This document shows positions 59,683-64,000 of a DNA stretch of 64,000 bases, piece after piece (positions within the stretch are counted from its first letter, which is position 1; each line of letters begins with the position of its first letter). The position numbers and the translations under genes were made by a program. A model generated the notes under the pieces. It saw only the letters and a list, made by a program, of their open reading frames with translations, did no database searches and was not told the origin of the DNA. Source of the stretch: Magnetospirillum sp. 15-1 (lineage in GTDB: Bacteria; Pseudomonadota; Alphaproteobacteria; Rhodospirillales; Magnetospirillaceae); the NCBI RefSeq assembly GCF_900184795.1, contig NZ_FXXN01000022.1, positions 139,501-203,500 of the forward strand, read 5' to 3'.

Positions 59683-60438
59683 ATGGCTGATATCGTTACT
59701 TTACCAGCGGCAGGCCGGGAGGAAAAGCCCGGCTTCTGCCCCACCCCAACGGCGCAAGACATTGCTTCTGCCCTGACGATCTGTTGCAAGCAGCGGAAAA
59801 TGGGCTGCGTCGTCGGTGCGTCGGGCGTCGGCAAGACAACCGCCATCGCCAATTTCGCCGAACAACATCACTACGTCATGCAGTGCCGCATGACCAGGGC
59901 AGCGGGAAGGCTCCAGCCGGGATTGGTGCGGATCGCCACGGCTATGGGCGCTTACGCCACGGCCAACATGGGCAGCGCAGAAATCTACGACAATATCTTG
60001 CGCCATCTGTCCTACCCCAGAGATGCGCTGCTGATTCTGGACGAGGCGCAGCACATGGACGATGACCTGCTGGAATCTGTGCGCGACCTCTACGATGAAA
60101 GGCCGGTCGGAATCATGCTGGTGGGCAGCGCCGAACTCACCGACCGCTGGGAGGCCAAATCCGCCGCCAAACGCCGCAAGTGGGCGCAGCTCACCAGCCG
60201 CCTGACGGTGCGCCTGGATATCCCCGCCGTGCCGCCGGAAGACATTTCCGCCATGTGCGACCACCACGGAATCGTGGGCAAGCGTTCGCTTGATCTGCTG
60301 ACCCGATCCGCCACACGCGGCGGCGGCCTGCGCAACGTCAATGAGCGGATCGCCCATGCCCGCAAGCTGGCTGGTGATGGGCCGATCCAACTGAACCACC
60401 TGGAAGACGCCGAACGCATTCTCGGCTCGCGGAACTGA
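59683..60438 (+). CDS. MuB-like transposition target-selection ATPase
   Basis: 251-residue AAA+ protein. Walker A is 'GASGVGKTTAIANF' near residues 45-58 and Walker B 'ALLILDEAQHMDDD' near 118-131. A C-terminal helical part has 'RGGGLRNVNERIAHARKLAG'. MuB binds DNA with ATP and delivers target DNA to MuA. Separated from the transposase by 75 bp and preceded by GAGGTAGGA. Same operon. Confidence 0.93.
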   Translation: MADIVTLPAAGREEKPGFCPTPTAQDIASALTICCKQRKMGCVVGASGVGKTTAIANFAEQHHYVMQCRMTRAAGRLQPGLVRIATAMGAYATANMGSAEIYDNILRHLSYPRDALLILDEAQHMDDDLLESVRDLYDERPVGIMLVGSAELTDRWEAKSAAKRRKWAQLTSRLTVRLDIPAVPPEDISAMCDHHGIVGKRSLDLLTRSATRGGGLRNVNERIAHARKLAGDGPIQLNHLEDAERILGSRN

Positions 60439-60449
60439 GAGGAAAAGCC

Positions 60450-60773
60450 ATGACCATCGATTCCATCGAAGACCTCGACGCAGTCAAGGACGTCGCTAAC
60501 TTCCTCTCGTTCGTTCTCGATCAAGCTGCCTTCCATAAGTTTGCCAAAGACATAGGCAATGACAATTGCAAGGGCATGTCGAATATCATGGCCTGGATGG
60601 TCGAGCGTATCGATGCCTGCCAGAGTACCGCCAAAAAGCAACTGGAAATGTCGCAACTCGATTTTCTGAAGAAGATCGGCTTGCCGCAGGAAGCCTTTGT
60701 TGATGACATGGCGCGCAGGATCTGGAGAGACGGCTTTTCTCACGGCCTGTCCTACGCGGGGAAGGAGAGCTGA
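60450..60773 (+). CDS. Hypothetical early prophage protein, 107 aa
   Basis: 107-residue soluble helical protein with a GAGAGG site before its ATG, 11 bp after the MuB-like gene and one base before the GemA gene. I do not recognise it. Its position corresponds to the variable semi-essential early region of Mu-like phages. Confidence 0.75.
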   Translation: MTIDSIEDLDAVKDVANFLSFVLDQAAFHKFAKDIGNDNCKGMSNIMAWMVERIDACQSTAKKQLEMSQLDFLKKIGLPQEAFVDDMARRIWRDGFSHGLSYAGKES

Positions 60774-60774
60774 C

Positions 60775-61197
60775 ATGGCTCTTGCCCACAAACAACTCTC
60801 CCTGATCCATGTGGCCAAAGCGCAGCTCTGCATGGAGGAGGACGATTACCGCGCCATCCTACGCCGCTTCGGTGGGGTGGAGAGTTCCGCCAATCTTGAC
60901 CCTTCGGGCTTCGCGCGGGTGATGGACGCCTTCACTCGCCTGGGGTTCCGCAGCGACTTCAGCAAGCGGAACTTCGGCGAGCGTGCCGCCATGGCCTCAC
61001 CGCGCCAGGTTGCCTTGATCCGGGACCTGTGGACGGAATACACGGGCGGGGAAGGTACTGACGCCACCCTTGGAAAATGGCTTGAACGGACGTTTAAAGT
61101 CAGTTCACTGCGCTTCCTGACCGCCGAATGCGCCCCCAAGGCGATCACGGCCCTGAAGGCCATGAAGGCGAAGAAAAAAGAAACCGTGCAGAGATGA
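60775..61197 (+). CDS. GemA-like early regulatory protein (Mu gp16, DUF1018)
   Basis: 140 residues. N-terminal 'KQLSLIHVAKAQLCMEEDDY' followed by 'RAILRRFGG' and a 'SPRQVALIRDLWTEY' segment match the GemA/gp16 family, which in Mu modulates host gene expression and DNA topology. ATG with GGAGAG eight bases upstream. It ends the uninterrupted early gene series; downstream is an unusual gene-poor stretch. Confidence 0.9.
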   Translation: MALAHKQLSLIHVAKAQLCMEEDDYRAILRRFGGVESSANLDPSGFARVMDAFTRLGFRSDFSKRNFGERAAMASPRQVALIRDLWTEYTGGEGTDATLGKWLERTFKVSSLRFLTAECAPKAITALKAMKAKKKETVQR

Positions 61198-61496
61198 CGC
61201 GCGGCCTCCCTGGGGATTGGCGCTCCTCCCCAGGAGGGTGGCGGGTGACCGGCTCGGAGGGGCGCCTTACCCTCATCGGGATCGTTTCCGGTCCCCGCAC
61301 GGGCAGCGAAATTTCCGGCGGTCGAACCGATCACATGGTCATTGTCGCCCTGACCTGCTCTGAAATCAATCCAGCCGTTCCAGGCCATTTAGGGAAGAAG
61401 GGGCACCCCTTATGCCGCCAATCCATTAAACGTGAAATTAAACGTCCCCAGGGGGGATGGCGGGCATTCCAAGGAGAGGGACCGGGCTTGCAATGA
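61194..61496 (+). CDS. Doubtful ORF overlapping gemA stop
   Basis: A 100-codon frame beginning with an ATGA overlap at the gemA stop ('MTRGLPGDWRSSPGGWRVTG...'). The coupling is attractive, but the product is Gly/Arg/Pro-rich and low in hydrophobic order, and the DNA contains hairpins (61205-61238). It matches nothing I know. It could be a small real gene or a chance frame in non-coding DNA. Confidence 0.25.
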   Translation: MTRGLPGDWRSSPGGWRVTGSEGRLTLIGIVSGPRTGSEISGGRTDHMVIVALTCSEINPAVPGHLGKKGHPLCRQSIKREIKRPQGGWRAFQGEGPGLQ

Positions 61497-61784
61497 CTAT
61501 GGAGGGGTGCGGACGCTCAAGCGGCTACCGCCTAGCCATTGCGTCCGAACCCTGCGGCGGCTCCGCAAGGGTAATGCAGCCGGGTTGATACTGCAATCCG
61601 GCTGCATCAAGCGCGCAAACCCATGGGTAGGAATGCGGGGCTCGCGGCCCTCTCGCCCCGACAAGAGCAACACACAAGCAGATAGACCATAGAGCGGAAT
61701 ACTTCCGCGCGATGGCGGATCAATTTCCGCCTTATTTATTTTGCCTGTTCATGGAGATTGTCAAAGATTTTCCAGAAGGGCGCA
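61198..61784. other. Hairpin-rich stretch in place of the late-gene entry module
   Basis: 587 bp with no convincing gene. Inverted repeats: 61205-61238 (CCTGGGG/CCCCAGG core), 61505-61552 (12-bp arms GGGTGCGGACGC / GCGTCCGAACCC enclosing GCGG-CTA-CCGC), 61551-61570 (GCGG/CCGC), 61574-61607 (perfect ATGCAGCCGG / CCGGCTGCAT), 61636-61660 (GGGGC/GCCCC), 61694-61708 (GCGGAA-TAC-TTCCGC), and the terminator below. In Mu-like phages this interval should hold Mor, lysis, terminase, portal and head-morphogenesis genes. It may encode a structured RNA. Confidence 0.6.
61714..61742 (+). terminator. Rho-independent terminator before the protease gene
   Basis: GGCGGA-TCAATT-TCCGCC (61714-61731) followed by TTATTTATTTTG. 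It would end any transcript of the hairpin-rich segment or of the early operon, implying that the head genes use a separate late promoter or antitermination. Confidence 0.7.
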
Positions 61785-62825
61785 ATGATCGAGCACACCG
61801 CTACCTGTTCCATTTCCCTGCCGACCGGGGCACCTGACCGCATCCACCTCCTGCCGTTCGGCACAAACCGGGGTCGAGACGGACGCGGCCCCTACACCCT
61901 TCGGGACAAGGCTCATGCCCACCAGGTGATCGCCTCGACCAAGCTTCATCAGCGTGGGGCCGATCTGCCTGTGGATTATGAACATCAGAGCCAGTTGGCG
62001 CCGCTCCACATCAAACCGCGTCCCGCCGCTGGCTGGGTCAAATGGGATAGCCTGGATATCGGCCCCAATGGCATCTGGGGCATTGTCGAGTGGACGGCTA
62101 CAGCCGCGCAGCACTTGGGCGAACGCGCCTACCGCTATCTCTCGCCGGTATTCACCCATACCGATGACGGGACCGTGCTGCGGATCGTCGGCGCGGCCCT
62201 AACCAACTTCCCCAACCTCGAAATCACCGCCCTCGCCAGCCAAGGAGCAATCATGCCCGGCGATACACTGACCAGTGCCAAGGCCCTGTTGGGCCTCGAC
62301 GGCGCCGACGACGCGACGTTTCTCAAGACCTGCGAAAACCTCGCCAAACTGATTCAGGCGTTCGTGACGCATCTGGATTTGCCGCCCGAAACCGGGGCCA
62401 CCGGGGTGCTGGACGCCTTGATGCGGAAAACAGCCGCCCCCACCACAGCATCCCAGACTGCGGAGATCGTTGCTGCGGCACAGGCTATCCAGGCGATTGC
62501 CAGTCAGGCCGAAACCTACCGGCAACAGACTTCCCAGGCCCAGGTGGATAAGGCGGTTGCCGACGCCATGGCTGCCGGAAAACTCAGCCCGGCTATGAAG
62601 CCCTGGGCCATGGCCCTTGCCAGCCAATCCCCGGAATCGTTCGAGGGATTCGTGCAGTCCATGCCCGCGCTTTTCGCCGGCTTGATGAAATCCGATTTCC
62701 AGGGCCGCCCGGCGGTCCCGTCGAACGCCCCTTCCGGCACTGCCGGGCTGACCGCTGGTCAATTGGCCGTGTGCAGCCAGTTGAGCGTTTCCCCCGAAGA
62801 CTACCGCAAGCTCTTGGAAGGTTGA
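61785..62825 (+). CDS. Mu-like prophage protease (protein I)
   Basis: 346-residue head maturation protease with scaffold part. The N-terminal 'IHLLPFGTNRGRDGRGPYTL', 'LPVDYEHQSQ' and 'AAGWVKW' segments and the 'YRYLSPVF' motif are typical of Mu gpI-type phage proteases. The C-terminal half is helical, Gln/Ala-rich, consistent with the internal scaffold (gpZ-like) portion. ATG with AAGGG five bases upstream. Followed after 6 bp by the major head gene. Confidence 0.92.
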   Translation: MIEHTATCSISLPTGAPDRIHLLPFGTNRGRDGRGPYTLRDKAHAHQVIASTKLHQRGADLPVDYEHQSQLAPLHIKPRPAAGWVKWDSLDIGPNGIWGIVEWTATAAQHLGERAYRYLSPVFTHTDDGTVLRIVGAALTNFPNLEITALASQGAIMPGDTLTSAKALLGLDGADDATFLKTCENLAKLIQAFVTHLDLPPETGATGVLDALMRKTAAPTTASQTAEIVAAAQAIQAIASQAETYRQQTSQAQVDKAVADAMAAGKLSPAMKPWAMALASQSPESFEGFVQSMPALFAGLMKSDFQGRPAVPSNAPSGTAGLTAGQLAVCSQLSVSPEDYRKLLEG

Positions 62826-62831
62826 TCCACC

Positions 62832-63761
62832 ATGGTCGTGTCCCGCTCCGGCGCTTCGCTCGCCGACATTTTCACCGGCTTCAAACTCAACTTCAACAAG
62901 GGCTTCGACGGCGCCAAGTCCACTATCTCTGTCGTCGCCATGGAAGTTCCCAGCACGGCGTCCGAGGAAAACTATGCGTGGCTGGGCAGTTTCCCCATGA
63001 TTCGCGAGTGGGTTGGCGACCGCATCGTCACCAACCTGTCCGCCTGGAAATACGCGATCCGCAACAAGAACTTCGAATCGACCGTGCGGGTTCCCGGCAA
63101 CGAGATGGAGGATGACCAGTACGGCCTGTTCGCCCCGCTCATGCTGGAGATGGGGCGCGAGGCTGCCATTCATCCCGACCGCATGGCCTACAACCTGCTG
63201 AACACGGGGTTCGCCTCTCCCTGCTACGATGACCAGAATTTCTTCGATACCGATCACCCTGTCGAAGATACGAACGGCCAGACCACCATGGTCAGCAACA
63301 TGCAAGCGGGCAGCGGACCGGCATGGTTCCTGATCGATGCCAGCCGCCAGTTGCGCCCGCTGGTCCATCAGAAGCGGCGCCCCTATCGCTTCGTCAGCCT
63401 GGACAAGCCAAACGACAACAACGTGTTCTGGCAGAACGAATACATTTACGGCTGCGACGGGCGTTCCAATGTCGGCTTCGGCCTGTGGCAACTGGCGTTC
63501 GGCAGCAAGGCCGACCTGACCCACGAAAACTACGAGGCCGCTCGCGCAGCCATGGCGTCGCTAACCCGTGATGGAGGCTACAAGCTGGGAGTGGCTCCCA
63601 CCCACCTGGTGGTGCCGCAGGAACTGGAGGGCGCGGCACGGCGTATCGTCAAGAACGCCACCCGCGTGATTACCGTGGGAACCGCCCCCGACACCTCGGA
63701 CGTCGTGATTTCCAACGAGTGGCAGGATACCGCCGAATTGCTGATCTCGGCTTATCTGTAG
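62832..63761 (+). CDS. Mu-like prophage major head subunit (gpT)
   Basis: 309-residue capsid protein. 'SLADIFTGFKLNFNKGFDGA' at the N-terminus, 'WLGSFPMIREWVGDR' and 'LIHPDRMAYNLLN'-like central segments, and the C-terminal 'APTHLVVPQELEGAARRIVK' are characteristic of gpT (Mu-like HK97-fold head proteins). The frame is intact and full length. Its presence without portal and terminase genes upstream is odd. Confidence 0.94.
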   Translation: MVVSRSGASLADIFTGFKLNFNKGFDGAKSTISVVAMEVPSTASEENYAWLGSFPMIREWVGDRIVTNLSAWKYAIRNKNFESTVRVPGNEMEDDQYGLFAPLMLEMGREAAIHPDRMAYNLLNTGFASPCYDDQNFFDTDHPVEDTNGQTTMVSNMQAGSGPAWFLIDASRQLRPLVHQKRRPYRFVSLDKPNDNNVFWQNEYIYGCDGRSNVGFGLWQLAFGSKADLTHENYEAARAAMASLTRDGGYKLGVAPTHLVVPQELEGAARRIVKNATRVITVGTAPDTSDVVISNEWQDTAELLISAYL

Positions 63762-63771
63762 GTGGTGCGTC

Positions 63772-64000
63772 ATGGATGCAGCCCCCGACTTGTCCCTGTT
63801 TCCAGGCCTTCTGGGAGTGCTCGCACGGTCGGGATTCGTCGATGATGCGTTGAAACTTGCAAGGGTCTGGGGCGGAACCAAGCGGTACATTCCAGAGACC
63901 CCCTGTAGTACCAGCAGGATATGCCAGATTATTCCCCTGGAAGCGGCGCTGGCCCTGGTGCCCATTTATGGGGGCAACAGCCACGATATCCCAAACATGG
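63772..64000 (+). CDS. Mor-like protein, 5' part
   Basis: Starts 10 bp after the head gene and is cut by the window end (76 codons seen). It shows two similar units ending in '-GG-x(3-4)-IP': 'LARVWGGTKRYIPE' and 'LVPIYGGNSHDIPN'. This is the repeat pattern of Mor/C transcription activator N-terminal domains. Related Mor-like proteins occur after head genes in some Mu-like prophages (from memory). It could be the late activator moved here, or a structural-region paralogue. The HTH would lie beyond the window. Confidence 0.6.
   Translation, partial: MDAAPDLSLFPGLLGVLARSGFVDDALKLARVWGGTKRYIPETPCSTSRICQIIPLEAALALVPIYGGNSHDIPNM

Noticed and set aside
61432-61692. 86-codon frame in the hairpin-rich prophage stretch
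   Set aside because: Covers four stem-loops; composition and start context do not support a gene.

Overview
The window is about 65% GC. It reads as a chromosomal segment of a microaerophilic alphaproteobacterium of the Rhodospirillales, most plausibly Magnetospirillum or a close relative. That placement is inference. It rests on a class I lysyl-tRNA synthetase, the tRNA-Ala / FYDLN-acid protein / aroA / cmk / rpsA block, two hemerythrins and many PAS, Cache, cyclic-di-GMP and histidine-kinase proteins.

Layout. 1-7.9 kb: fatty-acid/thiolase genes (thiolase end, acyl-CoA dehydrogenase, Usp, hotdog thioesterase, AhpD-like protein), an exported 5'-nucleotidase and a DinG/XPD-type helicase. 8.0-14.9 kb: orphan ORF, long hemerythrin protein, lysK, cupin, plsY, a triple hairpin repeat, and pyrB with a dihydroorotase that lacks its metal-binding histidines. 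15.0-23.9 kb: signalling block (Cache-PAS kinase, PAS-GGDEF-EAL protein, Cache adenylate cyclase, short LuxR regulator, two small proteins). 23.9-28.9 kb: methyltransferase, TrpD2-like protein overlapping a CbiA/CobB-type amidotransferase, and an ABC-2 exporter pair. 29-42.6 kb: HD-GYP phosphodiesterase, two histidine kinases whose 3' ends overlap, a glutathione peroxidase, small conserved proteins, YajQ, a cytosolic CZB chemoreceptor, a partner-switching module (kinase-receiver-phosphatase fusion opposite a STAS protein) and a patatin.

42.7-44.8 kb is accessory DNA: an IS5-family element with a programmed -1 frameshift, an AT-rich island with a broken ORF, and the 5' half only of a tRNA-Arg(CCU) gene. 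44.8-48.4 kb carries thioredoxin, dodecin, a ferritin-like protein, a small phage remnant (holin, terminase tail), a hemerythrin lacking both Fe2 histidines, and tRNA-Ala(GGC). 48.5-56.1 kb is core: FYDLN protein, aroA, cmk, rpsA, RatA/Coq10-like protein, CNB protein, DUF2786 protein, OmpA-like lipoprotein and tRNA-Arg(ACG).

From roughly 56.2 kb to the window end lies a Mu-like transposable prophage: CI-type repressor, operator region with three related palindromes, small early DNA-binding protein, MuA-like transposase, MuB-like ATPase, GemA, then protease I, major head protein T and a Mor-like protein. The Mor, lysis, terminase, portal and head-morphogenesis genes normally found between GemA and protease I are absent. 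A 587-bp hairpin-rich stretch stands in their place.

The most interesting points are the hemerythrin stripped of one iron site, the fused kinase/phosphatase switch, the rearranged prophage with its structured non-coding segment and operator set, the halved tRNA gene beside a foreign island, and the probable pseudo-dihydroorotase. No CRISPR array was seen.
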